This document shows positions 33,001 through 41,591 of a stretch of 64,000 nucleotides of DNA, piece by piece; the first letter of the stretch is position 1; every line of letters starts with the position of its first letter. The translations under genes and the position numbers were made by a program. This DNA is from Phoebastria nigripes. Its lineage: Eukaryota; Chordata; Aves; Procellariiformes; Diomedeidae. The stretch lies in contig JAYKAV010002766.1 in NCBI GenBank assembly GCA_035582835.1, positions 1,262,205 to 1,326,204 of the forward strand. The letters run 5' to 3'. The notes under the pieces were generated by a model, which saw only the letters and a list, made by a program, of their open reading frames with translations, did not search any database and was not told the origin of the DNA.

Positions 33001-34276
33001 CCCACCCTTTGCTTGGGGCTGCCTTCACCCCAGTAGCGCAGTGGATAAGCTGCACGTCCCCCAGCTCGGCCGGGAACCCCGTGTCTCCAGCCGGGCTCTG
33101 CCCCCTGCAAGTGGCACGGCTTGGGGCTGGCATCAGCTTCCCCTCCTGCCCTGCTCCCCCCGCATCCCGGACCTGCAAAGACCTTTCCCTTTTCTTCTCC
33201 ATCTCCTCCCCCTGCTCCGGGCCCTGCGCATCCCCTGCCAGAGGAAGAGGTTGCGATACTCTGATCTGGACTTCGAGGTAAGCCCCGCCACGGCAGCGGG
33301 TGTCACTGGTGCCCGCCATGGGGTCGGGTGCCATCTGGGGACTGAACCACCTTGTCCCCGGTTCCCTCTGGCTCGCTGTCAGCCAAGCAGCAGCTGAGCT
33401 CAGAGGAGTCATACCAGGCAATAACGAGCGTTGGCTCTTGATTAAAACACCAGCGCCAAGCGGGAGTGTTGCAGCGGGCTCTGCCGCTCGTCTGGGGTGC
33501 CCCGGGAAGGCAGGGGGTGAGCGGGTGGGAGGGGGACAGGGGTGGGAGGTGGGGGTGTGCCGAGGGGCGCGGGGCCGTGCCGGATGCTGACGGCCACAGG
33601 TTCTGCTCTCGCCCCGCAGAAAGTGATGCACACGCGGAAGCGCCACTCTGAGCTCTACCACGAGCTCAACCAGAAGTTTCACACGCTGGACCGGTACCGG
33701 GCCCCGGCTGCCGGCTCCTCCAAGGTGAGGTCTTGGGGGCCCCATCCTGCTCCGGTCTGCTCCCCCACACCCTTCCACCTCCCCCTGCATGGACCGGGGC
33801 ATCCCAGGGAGGACAGGGGAGATGGGGCATCCCCGGGAGCATGCTGGAGCTGAGCGCTGTGGTTATTTCTGCAGCGAGAAAAGCGATGGAGCGTCTCATC
33901 GGGCGGCGGGGAGAAGAGCACNGCCAACGTAAGTGCCTGAGCCCTCCCTGGGGCTGATCCACCCCATCCTGAATGGGACTGGAGGGCGGGTGACTGTGGC
34001 CCAGGGCTGGGTGCTGGTGGGACAGAGCCGTGCATCACCACGCAGCCTGGCCGCTTGCCNCAGCTCCCCCTCGCCCCGCAGGATGCAGCCAGCCCCGAGG
34101 AGCAGCAGCCGCAGGCGCCGGCCGNGCCGCCAAAGCCGTGGAGCACGTTCAAGGCGATGACACTGGGCTCCCTGCCCAGTGCCCAGCGGGACCGGCTGGA
34201 GCTGCGCTGCGCAGACTGGGAGGGCCCCTGCGCCAGCCTGGATGCAGCCGATGGCGATTTCCAGACAGAGGTGTGA
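14274..34276 (+). CDS. ADGRB2: ADGRB2 (BAI2), adhesion G-protein-coupled receptor B2, complete coding region, 31 exons
   Basis: This is a neuronal adhesion GPCR of the BAI subfamily. Spliced coding length is 4620 nt (1539 residues plus stop) against about 1585 in human as I recall. In order it encodes a signal peptide (residues 1-20), an N-terminal domain, four thrombospondin type-1 repeats (290-510), HormR (about 510-579), GAIN with GPS (580-869), seven helices (about 878-1140) and a cytoplasmic tail ending TEV, a PDZ-binding motif. It is assigned to ADGRB2 rather than BAI1 or BAI3 by four instead of five TSRs and by near-identity of long stretches such as NNNNSSQF and [17 protein letters not shown] to the BAI2 protein. 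Every junction is GT-AG and phases close throughout. The start is chosen at 14274 because it leads directly into the hydrophobic signal and matches the family start. Exon coordinates are given in the block entries below. Four isolated Ns fall in coding exons without breaking frame. Confidence 0.97.
15058..18821 (+). other. ADGRB2 intron 1, with AT-rich islands
   Basis: The 3.8-kb intron is GC-rich overall but interrupted by AT-rich islands at about 15480-15680, 15890-16135, 16495-16600, 17840-17960 and 18405-18510. The island at 15890-16135 has a T-homopolymer. A diverged duplicate of GTGCTGTGC...GGGAAGCTGTGCAA occurs at about 15118-15150 and 15200-15232. No extra coding exon with sensible phase was found. 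Confidence 0.7.
18822..18905 (+). CDS. ADGRB2: ADGRB2 coding exon 2: linker to TSR array
   Basis: An 84-nt exon, phase 1 to phase 1, encoding residues about 262-290. It contains [13 protein letters not shown] and YMAQT, which match the linker just before the first thrombospondin repeat of BAI2. Being symmetric, it could be skipped without a frameshift. Confidence 0.95.
19935..20099 (+). CDS. ADGRB2: ADGRB2 coding exon 3: thrombospondin type-1 repeat 1
   Basis: 165 nt, phase 1/1, residues about 290-345. [14 protein letters not shown] carries the WxxW C-mannosylation and CSxTCG O-fucosylation signatures of TSRs. TSRs in BAI receptors form the secreted or surface angiogenesis-inhibiting ectodomain. 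Confidence 0.96.
21352..21516 (+). CDS. ADGRB2: ADGRB2 coding exon 4: thrombospondin type-1 repeat 2
   Basis: 165 nt, phase 1/1, residues about 345-400. It has [17 protein letters not shown] followed by the six-Cys TSR pattern and [11 protein letters not shown]. The donor GTCAGT at 21517 is chosen because it preserves phase and gives the same 165-nt length as the other TSR exons. Confidence 0.95.
22575..22739 (+). CDS. ADGRB2: ADGRB2 coding exon 5: thrombospondin type-1 repeat 3
   Basis: 165 nt, phase 1/1, residues about 400-455. [18 protein letters not shown] and [13 protein letters not shown] match TSR3 of BAI2, with an N-glycosylation sequon NGT. Confidence 0.96.
23573..23737 (+). CDS. 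ADGRB2: ADGRB2 coding exon 6: thrombospondin type-1 repeat 4
   Basis: 165 nt, phase 1/1, residues about 455-510. [18 protein letters not shown] and [14 protein letters not shown] are TSR-type. It is the fourth consecutive exon of identical length and phase. A short AT-richer segment at 23401-23480 lies just upstream in the intron. Confidence 0.96.
23816..24170 (+). CDS. ADGRB2: ADGRB2 coding exons 7-8: hormone-receptor (HormR) domain
   Basis: The exons are 23816-23917 and 24064-24170 (phase 0 out), residues about 510-579. They encode [16 protein letters not shown], then [16 protein letters not shown] and [18 protein letters not shown], the Cys/Trp pattern of the HormR module found between the TSRs and GAIN in BAI receptors. 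Confidence 0.95.
24572..27582 (+). CDS. ADGRB2: ADGRB2 coding exons 9-16: GAIN domain
   Basis: The exons are 24572-24766, 24857-24925, 25025-25133, 25208-25354, 25792-25867, 25939-26041, 26311-26354 and 27456-27582, residues 580-869. This is the GPCR-autoproteolysis-inducing domain: helical subdomain A ([40 protein letters not shown]) then the beta-rich subdomain ending in the GPS. The junction between exons 12 and 13 is short ([11 protein letters not shown]) compared with the roughly 35-residue Gly/Pro-rich insert I recall in human BAI2. The intron at that point carries a TG/CA tract. Confidence 0.93.
25385..25750. repeat. GTGTGCACATCTGGGG-type minisatellite and TG tract
   Basis: It lies in ADGRB2 intron 12 (25355-25791). 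Units such as GTGCACATCTGGGG and GTGTGTGAGC recur irregularly for more than 300 bases. The DNA is alternating purine-pyrimidine in parts (Z-DNA-prone) and likely length-variable. Confidence 0.75.
26355..27455 (+). other. ADGRB2 intron 15, with AT-rich 3' part
   Basis: The first two-thirds is ordinary GC-rich intron. An AT-richer patch at 26500-26610 contains ATCGATCTG and GATGCAATTTGTTAG. The last 280 bases hold repeated GATTAA/TTAATC cores (about 27200, 27310, 27375, 27450), ending in an acceptor reading CATTAATCAG. The clustering may mark a splicing or transcriptional element. Confidence 0.5.
27456..27582 (+). CDS. ADGRB2: ADGRB2 coding exon 16: GPS, with altered cleavage residues
   Basis: Within this exon the GPS core reads [14 protein letters not shown] (27526-27567). 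Human BAI2, as I recall it, reads CQCQHLSTFAVLAQ, with cleavage between Leu and Ser. The residue at the +1 position, residue 857, is Ala (GCC, 27544-27546), and the -2 position is Gln. Autoproteolysis needs a Ser, Thr or Cys nucleophile at +1, so this receptor is predicted not to self-cleave. Disulphide Cys and the tethered-agonist-like segment TFAVLAQ are intact. The base calls are unambiguous here. Confidence 0.93.
28142..31606 (+). CDS. ADGRB2: ADGRB2 coding exons 17-24: seven-transmembrane domain
   Basis: The exons are 28142-28245, 28535-28637, 28914-29064, 29346-29415, 29553-29619, 29740-29825, 30413-30487 and 31435-31606, residues 870-1145. TM1 is in [19 protein letters not shown]; later segments include [57 protein letters not shown] and [19 protein letters not shown]. 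Spacing and motifs are those of adhesion GPCRs. Phases at every junction (2,0,1,2,0,2,2,0) close without stops. Confidence 0.96.
28757..28796. promoter_or_regulatory. Clustered GGATTA sites in ADGRB2 intron 18
   Basis: GGATTA occurs at 28764-28769 and 28781-28786, with a further reverse AAATCC at about 28786-28791 and an upstream GGATTT. GGATTA is the core of K50 homeodomain factors (OTX/CRX/PITX). A candidate neural regulatory or purely coincidental cluster. Confidence 0.25.
30195..30295. repeat. CT tract followed by CATC/CCGT tetranucleotide repeat
   Basis: TCTCTC-rich DNA (about 30199-30238) is followed by CCATCCATCCATCC-type repeats (about 30257-30292) in ADGRB2 intron 22. Confidence 0.8.
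30413..30487 (+). CDS. ADGRB2: ADGRB2 coding exon 23: intracellular loop 3 exon, CxxC form
   Basis: 75 nt, phase 2 in and 2 out, so skipping keeps the frame. It encodes [20 protein letters not shown]. As I recall, the human BAI2 reference has a diverged LLLPCSACGAVPS here, while BAI1 and BAI3 have [20 protein letters not shown]. The bird-like sequence therefore keeps the paralogue-like, probably ancestral form. The loop lies between TM5 and TM6, where G-protein coupling is decided. The donor is GTTAGT. Confidence 0.9.
30488..31434 (+). other. ADGRB2 intron 23
   Basis: A 947-bp GC-rich intron between the loop-3 exon and the TM6-TM7 exon. A short A-rich patch (GCTAAAAAAGAAAGAAA, about 30970-30990) is the only compositional break. 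No exon candidate. Confidence 0.7.
31678..34276 (+). CDS. ADGRB2: ADGRB2 coding exons 25-31: cytoplasmic tail and stop
   Basis: The exons are 31678-31773, 31973-32012, 32189-32847, 33242-33277, 33620-33724, 33875-33928 and 34082-34276, residues 1146-1539. The tail carries [39 protein letters not shown], then a low-conservation Pro/Gly-rich middle, [20 protein letters not shown], and the end [12 protein letters not shown] at 34274. TEV is the class I PDZ ligand common to the BAI family. Ns at 32265, 32634, 33922 and 34125 leave four residues ambiguous but keep the frame. Confidence 0.95.
31901..31968 (+). repeat. Long CT polypyrimidine tract before exon 26
   Basis: Almost 70 bases of CTCTCT/TTTC directly precede the acceptor of the 40-nt coding exon 26. 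It works as, or overlaps, the polypyrimidine tract and would bind PTB-type regulators. The tract may be length-variable. Confidence 0.8.
33242..33277 (+). CDS. ADGRB2: ADGRB2 coding exon 28: 36-nt in-frame microexon
   Basis: It encodes [12 protein letters not shown], phase 0 at both ends, in the cytoplasmic tail. The human sequence [12 protein letters not shown] is nearly identical as I recall. Its size, symmetric phase and several TGC motifs between the pyrimidine tract and the AG (about 33213-33238) resemble neuronal microexons controlled by SRRM4. Inclusion control is inference. Confidence 0.92.
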
Positions 34277-34755
34277 GCCCCACGCCTGCTGCCACTGCCA
34301 TCGCCCCGGGGCAGGACGAGCCAAGACGCTGGGTTTGCTCCGTCCTCCTTGGTGGCTGGGGGGGTCCCCGCCTGGCCGGAGCCATCCCCACGGGAGGGAC
34401 CGCGCTCCCCCCCAGCCGCAGCCGCCTCCTGCCCGTCCTTGCGCAGTTTCTCCTCCATGCCACCCTCCGGACGCGGGTGCGGAGGGGACACGTGCACCCC
34501 CCCACGCTCACCCACCGATCACGCCTGCACCCCCCCGGGGCAGGACCGGCCATCGAGGCCGTCAGATCTTCGTTCTTTTCTACCGAGATGTTTCTTCACG
34601 CCGTGCACCGTGTGCACGCGAGCGGCTGCCCCCCCGGGGCCGGGCTGCCCTCGCCCCCCGGGGCCCTGTGGCCGCCCCCTCCCAGCCCTCCCCACCGTCC
34701 CCACCCCACGGGGCAGGTGCTGTCGTTGTTGGAAATAAAAGTTCACTCTCTGTGG
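34277..34755 (+). other. ADGRB2: ADGRB2 3' UTR with AATAAA poly(A) signal
   Basis: The stop at 34274-34276 is followed by a GC-rich UTR of about 480 bases. A canonical AATAAA lies at 34734-34739, followed by a GT-rich element (about 34749-34760), so cleavage is expected near 34750. It is compact by vertebrate standards. Confidence 0.85.
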
Positions 34756-34944
34756 TGCCGTGGGGCCGCGGCCGCNGCCTCGTGCTTTGTGTCGGGGGTC
34801 CGGCTGGGGAGGGGGTGACTGTCACCCAGTGGGGACCTCTGGTCTGTCTGCTCCCCCCTGGCCCCCTCCCTGCTTGGGCTGTGCTCCTGCCCGGAGCCCG
34901 CAGGATTCTGCCGGCCAGGGCTGAGCCCGCACCCACGCGCTGCC

Positions 34945-35055
34945 GTGCAAATGAGCGTCTTATCGCAGGAGCCAAGAGCAGTAAATTACATGGTAATTAA
35001 TCTATGAGCAAATTAGTAACTTTGGAGGCAATTACCACGCAATCGGCAGAGGCAT
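34945..35055. promoter_or_regulatory. AT-rich island just downstream of ADGRB2
   Basis: It includes GTAAATTACATGGTAATTAA, ATTAGTAAC and GGCAATTACC within 110 bases. It sits 200 bases past the poly(A) signal in GC-rich surroundings and has the homeodomain-core density typical of conserved enhancers. Unaligned, so unproven. Confidence 0.4.
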
Positions 35056-38000
35056 GTAACGTGGGGTGCCTCACGCTGCCGGAGCATCCCTGGCATCAGC
35101 ACAGCCGGAGCTGGCGTTGCAATGCGGGTGTGCTGCCCACGGCCCCGGTGCAGGTGCCACCGGGGTGGGGACAGGCAGGGACAGGGGGTTGGGACAGAGG
35201 GGGCTGGCAGTGCGGCAGCAGGGCCAGCAGCTGTGGCCATGAACGCTGGGCTCGTGCTGGACCAGGAGCTGTTGGGAGAGCAGGGGCAGGACTCGAGCTT
35301 GGGGCAGGGCAGTGCTGGAGGAGAGGACGTCTCTGCGTCATCAGCCTCAGCGCCTCGGGACTAACAAGGTCTGTGCTAAGTGTTAATCCATGGCGTGGAT
35401 CAGGTGCCTGGGCATCGGCTGGACCGTGGCACCAAAACCCTCCCACTGCGGTGTGCTGTAATACACCGGGGAGGGCTGTGTGGCCGCTGCGCCGGTGGGA
35501 AGTGTGCCCTGGTCATGGCTATCACTTCTCTCTAGAAGTTGCCAGAGCTTCTCCAAGGGCTCGTTTCGGTGAGGACAGGCTCAGCACAGGCTGCGGACAA
35601 GCAGGCAGCACCCTCCAGCACTCACATTTCNGACAGGTGATGTTCCCGCAGGGATGAAGCTGGTGGGAGCCATGGGGCCGGCAGCCACCCCCTGCTCCCN
35701 GGGGATGCTGGCACTGCCGAGACCTCCAGGCAAAGGATGCTGCCCAGTTTGGACCAGTGGCCTCCAAGGCGCTGGTTTGCTCCTCACCTGCTGAGCACCC
35801 TGCAAGCCCTGGGTAACCCAAGCCCCCTGGGTGCTGGGAGTCGGGGGCACCGCCAGCCCCTGCCGCTCCNGGCAGCTGCGCTTTCCCCTGCCGCAGCATC
35901 AATTAGTCCTTGTCAGCGCAGACCTGGGGCCACGGAGACGTGATTGCGAGACGAGGCATGAAATTAGGCAGGCTAAAGGGGGGCATCATTAAGCGAACCT
36001 GCCTCAGGAGCACGCGGAGCTGCCAGCGCCCACGATGACTCAATCAGCGCCGACGGCTGGGCACCGGCACAGCGCGGCCGGGAGGGACGAGCATCCTTGC
36101 TTGGGGGGTTCCCTTGCCAGGGATGAGCTGTGCCTGCGCCCATGGGAGAGGGGACCCCCATGGGAGCCAAAAAGGGGTGTGGGAAGGTCCTGGGCCAGGG
36201 TGCTGCAGGAGAAGACCATGCATTTGGGGGTGCTGCATCTGGTGGGGGGGTGGCAAGGCAGAGCTGAGGGAGGGGGCAGACACCTCCCACCCAGAGCCCC
36301 GGCTCAGCCTGGCCGTGCCGCCGGTGCTGTGTGGTGATCCCCTCCCTGCTCCCGCCGCTCTGCCCGCGCCCGGCAGCGCCAGCCCTGCGGTTTCCCGCCG
36401 GCTCCCTCGGAGCACCAGTGTCTCGCCAGAAGCTCACTGGTTCCCACTGGCATGGGGCCCGTGGAGGAGCAGTGCCGCAGGGGGGGTGCCCACGGGACAG
36501 GACAGGAGATGCTGCTCCCAGCCCCATGCTGGGGCACGGGGACAGGATGCGGCCCCCACTCGCCTTGGGCCCCCAGGCTGTCCTGTTAAGACTGAAGTGC
36601 TAATTGCATAACCCAGTTCATCCCATCCCAGCACCACCCAGTTCAGGTTTGGGGTGTGGGGAGAAGTGGGCTGGGGGCTGCAGCACAGTGAGGGGAGCAG
36701 GGAGGGGGCGACCGCCCATGGAGGAGGCAAGGGAAGGGGCCAAATTCTTCCCCCCCATTAGAGCCTCCTCAAACAAAGCAGAAAGGGGAGACGAGGGGGC
36801 CCGGGCCCAGCACAGCCGCCTCCTGCCCCCGGGTTTGCCGGCTCTGGGCTGATGCCAGCTCCAGTTGTGCAACAGATGCTGGAGCCACGGCACAGGGAGG
36901 GGGCCAGGCCCGAGCGCGGGGGCTTCGGCTGCCCACGCCGGGGGGGGACGGGGCTGCAGGAGGGGCTGCAGGTGGGTGGCAGGGCCAGGCACGGCGAGGG
37001 GCTGCGGTGGGGCTCGGCCGTGGCTCCCCGGCCCCACGGAGGGTGTGGGGTAGGAGGCTGGGGCAGTGCTCGGGGGCGATGCTGTGGGTCAGGGGGTCCC
37101 CGGGGATGCTCACCCACTGCCTTGGCCTGGCTGCTAATTTTGCTGGTAACAGCAGCCGTGTCCTCTCGCTCCAGTTGCTGGGAGCTGCCGCGCTCTGGGA
37201 TCCCCCCCGCCCCACGCTTTGGGGGACCCGGGGCCGGCTCCGGCTCCCTTCCTCTCCCTTCCCAGCCAAACGCAGCCGCGAGAAGCAGCATCAGGGTTTC
37301 CTGGGGCATCTGTTGGCAATTAGCAGCTTTTATTACTCATGGAGACGCCATATGTGGTGAGGGAACGGAGCCCGGGCGAGAGGCGCAGGCTCGCGGCGTG
37401 CTCCGGCAAGGGGGGACAGGGGGCCAGCCCCCAATCCTGCGGTGTGCAGAAGGTGTGTGGGTCCGGGCAGTGACCTGGAGGGTGCAGGGAGGTCCGAGCA
37501 GGTCAGAGAGCTCNGGAGCCATTTTCCATCTGCAGCTTCCATCTGAGCCAAACCACCCGCCCCCGTGCCAAAAATGTTCGGTTTGGGGGGCGGAAATGAT
37601 GGAGAAACCGCTCTGAGGCTGCGCAGCCCACGGCGGCGCGGGGGAACGGCGAGCTCTGTCGCTTGGCTCCCCAGCTGCTTCTCCCTTCATGTTTCAGCAA
37701 AGTGCTTCCTCCAAAAGAGGCAAAACTGCTGTTTTAACGCTGCGGAAACAAACGGGCCCCGTCAAGCTGGAAAGAATCCCCACGGGCTCTTTCCTTCCCA
37801 GCGAACGCTGGAATCGGGGGGTTTGTGCCCAAATCGGTGCAGAAATAAATGCTGAACGGCCGAAATCCTCGCCACAGGAATTCCCTCCTGTGCACTGCCC
37901 GGGCCAGCGTGCCGGCAGCTGCCTGTGAGCTGGCAGGGTCCGGCCAGCGTTACCCCAGCCCTCACCCCCTGGCAGTGGGGGGCCCTGGGGGGGGCCGTGC

Positions 38001-38819
38001 CGGCGCTGAGCTCGGTATGGGAGGCGGGGAGCCCTGCGGTAACCCAACCGCCGCAGCCACCGCATGACGCTCGGGGTCGGAGGCAAATTGTCTCCAGCCC
38101 GAAAATTGCCGGGCTCTGCTCCGGCTCGTGTTTCTTGGCAGCCAGCGCGGCTGTTTCTTGGAAGCGCAGCTTGCCTCCGCTTTTTCCGTGCTGGGTTGGT
38201 GGGCAGGGGCCGCAGGATCCTGCTTTCCATCCCCCAGCTCGGCATCGCTCCAGGGGATGCCGGCACGGGCTGGAGACAAACTGCTCCCCCCTTAGCAGAG
38301 TGCTGGGGGAGCAGGATCCGGCCTCCTTCCCCTGGAGACACCGATCCCGTGCACTGGCACAGCAAGGGGAAGCAGGAGCTGCATGGAGCAGAGGTTTCCA
38401 CGCCGTGGCCATCCCCATGCTCCCAGGGCCGGTGGGGTCCCTTCGTGCCACTGGATCAGGGACAACCTACCCGTGGGAGCACCTTGGCAAACGAGGGAAA
38501 CTGAGGCACGGGAAGAGCAGCAGGAGGGATAGGTGCAACCCCCCAAAGCGATTCACAGCCAAATTTGAGGACCCTGGGAGTTGCTGGCCCTCCTGGTGTT
38601 AGCAAGGGGTCTGGCTTGAGAGGAAGGGATGAGGCTGCCCTTCGTCCCTGCTCTGCTGTGGGGCGGGTTGTGGGGCCAGGCTGGGCTGTGGGGCCGGGTT
38701 GCGGGGCCGTGCCTCGTGCTGGGGGCGAGGGCAGGTCCCACCCCCCCCAGCTCCCCCCCACCCACAAGATGCACAAACCCCACTCGTGCTCATGCACGGG
38801 GTCTGTTGCTGCTGGGTGG

Positions 38820-39170
38820 CCGCAAACAAAGAACAGCTCAGGCTGAATAATTGTCCAATAAACAGGAATTATAAAAGTTTCGTTATATGTCGTACCCACT
38901 TGCTTTAATTACCCTTAATTACTACAGTAGGCAACTCGCAGGAGAATCGAGTGCTCTGTCACCGCATCTCGGGGGCTGTCGGCAGAATAAATGGCAGAGT
39001 CGAGCCGCTCTTCAAAAGCAGCGTCGCTTGGTTTGCCTGCGACAGCTTATTTACTGTGGGCTGAATAAATATCAGTTGTTAATTAGAGTGCGTTTATTGA
39101 GATGCATGCATCCCTAACACACATTTGTAAAGCTTCAGTGTAAATAGATTCATCACAATTTAGGAGGAAA
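38820..39170. promoter_or_regulatory. 350-bp AT-rich island between the two genes, candidate enhancer
   Basis: This is the longest AT-rich block of the window. Cores include GAATAATTGTCCAATAAACA, CTTTAATTACCCTTAATTAC, GTTAATTAGAG, GAGATGCATGCAT and several TTTATT/AATAAA. No coding potential was found. Its boundaries with GC-rich flanks are abrupt. It lies about 1.2 kb upstream of the COL16A1 CpG island, so a role at either gene is possible. Confidence 0.45.
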
Positions 39171-39989
39171 GCGGCTGAGCAGGGGCCCGGCGATGCTGTG
39201 CCACGCTGGGCATCCCTCNGAGAGGGGATGCAGGGATGGGGACCCGGGGACACACGCAGCTGCTTTGCATCCCCCAGACCCAAACTTCTGTGGGTCAGTT
39301 GCTGCCCTGGGTGGGCCTGCTCCCTGCCTGCTCCCTGCTGCAGGGGCTCAGGGTGGCCTGGCTTGCACGGGCAGGGGATGCTGGAGCAGAGCCGGGCAGC
39401 CAGGCCCGGGGGGGCAGCGGGGCGGCATTTGGGGCTGGCACGTCTCTGCGGCGTGGAGCTGGACGCTGCGCAGAGGCAGCGTGAGCCGGGATGGGTGCCG
39501 GATCCCTCCAGGGCTTGGCGGGGCTGGCAGGGCCCCGGCATTGCTGGAGATGCTGGTTCAGCTCTGGAAAGTCAGCAGCTCTGCTGCTGGGGACGAGGGG
39601 GGAGCCCTGCCAGGCGCAGGCAGCGTTACTACCGCCGGCAGCGGTGCTAGCGGGGGGATGGCGGCAGAGACCCCGTGCCAGGTCTCTGACCCCAGGCACC
39701 TTGCCCTGGGCCAGACTGTCCCCAAGTCACCAGGCACCAGGGACAGTACATCAGCTCCATGGCATGGTGGGGTCTGGCTGCCCCGATGCCGTGGGGTCTG
39801 CCCGGGGCTGCTCCCGCCTCGGCCGGGCGCTGGGGCCCGGTGCCGTGCCGGTGGAGGAGCATCCCTGGAGGGACACCTTCCTCCCGGTAATGGCAACCAT
39901 TCTGGCCAGCGATGCCATCTCAGGTGCCAGCACCTGGGTCCCCTCTGGTCCCGGGGGACAGGAAGAGCGGCTCCAGAGGGATGGCAGCC

Positions 39990-40500
39990 GGGGGATGGGG
40001 TCACCCCCATCCCGGGGATTGGGGCNCCCCGCTCGCCCCCCGCAGGGGGTCCCCCCCTCCGGGCGGGGGTCCAGCCCCCGGGGGAGGGGGAAGGCGGGGT
40101 GGGGAGGGCGCCGCCGGAGGAGGCGCCCGGGGGGGGAGGAGGAAGAGGAGGGCGGGGATGCGAAGGCGGGCGGCGGCTCGGGCCCCCCCGGGTTGGGGAG
40201 GCGGAGGGCGGGCAGCGCCCGGGGACGGCTCGGGCCCCCCCGGAGGGAGGCGGGGAAGGCGGCGGGGGCGGCGCGGCGGAGCTCCCGGTGTCCCGCGGCG
40301 CTCCCACCGCCCCGGACCGGCCGGACCCGCGGCGCCGCCCGCTCCCTCCCCGCCAGCCCCGGGCAGCCCCGGGCCCCGCCGAGCACCGCGCAGGTGAGCC
40401 CCGGGCCCGCCCTGCGCCCCCGCCGCCGCCGGCCCCGGGCACGGGGAGCGGGGCAGAGCCCAGCCCCGCCGTCGGGCGGGCGCGGAACGGGGGATTCCCC
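39990..40500 (+). promoter_or_regulatory. COL16A1: CpG-island promoter of COL16A1
   Basis: About 500 bases are extremely CpG-dense. The + strand is G-run-rich (GGGGGAGG, GGCGGGG) up to about 40285, then C-rich after it, a strand switch often seen around start sites. There is a 7-base inverted repeat GGGCGCC/GGCGCCC at 40106-40112 and 40122-40128. No TATA box is evident. Transcription probably starts between about 40250 and 40390. Confidence 0.7.
40290..40393 (+). other. COL16A1: Probable noncoding first exon of COL16A1
   Basis: The sequence ends GCACCGCGCAG followed by the strong donor GTGAGC at 40394. The next acceptor is at 41477-41478, just before the ATG exon. The 5' boundary is a guess within the CpG island. 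Confidence 0.5.
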
Positions 40501-40584
40501 ATAATTAATCGTAATTAATCACCGCCCCGGGGCGGACGGGGAGGGGACGGCGTCCCGGAGCCGTGGGGACCCGCCGGTGCGGAG

Positions 40585-40830
40585 GGTGCGGGGGTAGGAA
40601 AGCCGGGGTGCAGGCGGGGAGCAGCCGGGGGGGCATGGGTGGGTGCAGGGGGAGCAAGGGTGGGGGCATGGGCATGGGTGGGTGCAGGGGGAGCAGGGGT
40701 GGGGGCATGGGGACAGGGGGTGCCAGGCCAGGGGAGCCGGGAGGCAGCAGAGGGGAGCCGGGAGGTGCAGGGGTTGTGCAGGAGGCTCGGGGCGCAGGGG
40801 AGCAGGGGCGCAGGCAGGGAAGAGTTGGGG
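40585..40830. repeat. G-rich minisatellite in COL16A1 leader intron
   Basis: Irregular repeats of GGGTGCAGGGGGAGCAGGGG and GGTGGGGGCATGGG occur. G-runs on the + strand could form quadruplexes in the nascent transcript or non-template strand. Confidence 0.75.
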
Positions 40831-41478
40831 GGTGCAGGAGAACTGAGTGCAGGCAAGGGCAGAGGCAGGGCCGCTGCTCACAAGGGTCCCCGACCGCCGT
40901 GCGTGGGGACGAGGGCACAGGGATGCAGGTCCCGCTCTTGCAGCGGCGAGCGGAGCCGAGCGTGTCCGCTCTGTCACAACGCCCGGCTCCGGCTGCCTGC
41001 AGCCCTGCCTTGCCTCGTGGCAGGAAGCAGGCAGGAGGGAGGCCAGGTCGGGGTGACCTGCAGGGCCTGGGCCATCCCGGGGATCCACACGGAACAGGGA
41101 GATGAAAGAGGAGGGAGCGAGACCTTCCCAAGGGGTCCTGCGCAGGAGGCACCCGGTTCTGCTCTGGGGCACCCCAACCTCTGCGTTTCCGGATGTTTGG
41201 AGTAAAACCGGGTGCTGGGGTTGGACTGAACTCGTGAATGCTGGGATGCTGGGGCTTGCCCTGTGCGCTCGGGCTGGGTGCAGAGCAGATGGGGGATCCA
41301 GCAGTGGATGGGGGCTACACTGACCCCCAAAACCTGCCTGAGCCATGGCTGAGTGGGTCAGCATCAACTCCGCACTGGTGGCTTTGCTGGCAGTGTCCCA
41401 GCGCNGCAAGCTCCAGGGGCGCAGGATGATGCCCACCACGTGCCTGTACTGCTGCTGCCTGATCTCTCTCCCTTGCAG

Positions 41479-41591
41479 GCAGCCGCGTTGGTCCCGAGCT
41501 GCTGCCGCGGGCACCATGAGGGGTCTCTGGGCCCTTGCGCTCNTGGGGCTCATCAGTGCTTGCAAGGGGAAGGAGCTGCCACCAGCGGAAG
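41479..41591 (+). CDS. COL16A1: COL16A1 coding exon 1: start and signal peptide
   Basis: The acceptor AG is at 41477-41478. The ATG at 41516 lies in a good context (CACCATGA), and the donor GTAAGG is at 41592 (phase 1). It encodes [20 protein letters not shown]. The x is NTG at 41543 (Leu, Val or Met), so the hydrophobic core is intact whichever base is right. There is no upstream ATG in this exon. Confidence 0.92.

Larger units (their letters stand above)
34760..39990. other. Intergenic region ADGRB2-COL16A1
   Basis: About 5.2 kb without a recognisable exon on either strand. It contains AT-rich islands at 34945-35055, 35880-36010, 37130-37350, 37690-37880 and, most strikingly, 38820-39170. 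A GGGGC-type short repeat lies near 38655-38715. Open frames here are GC-driven and have no domain content. Confidence 0.7.

Noticed and set aside
39193..40518. 441-codon + strand open frame upstream of COL16A1
   Set aside because: It is made of the CpG island itself: Gly/Pro/Arg-rich low complexity expected from composition, with stop codons rare for the same reason.
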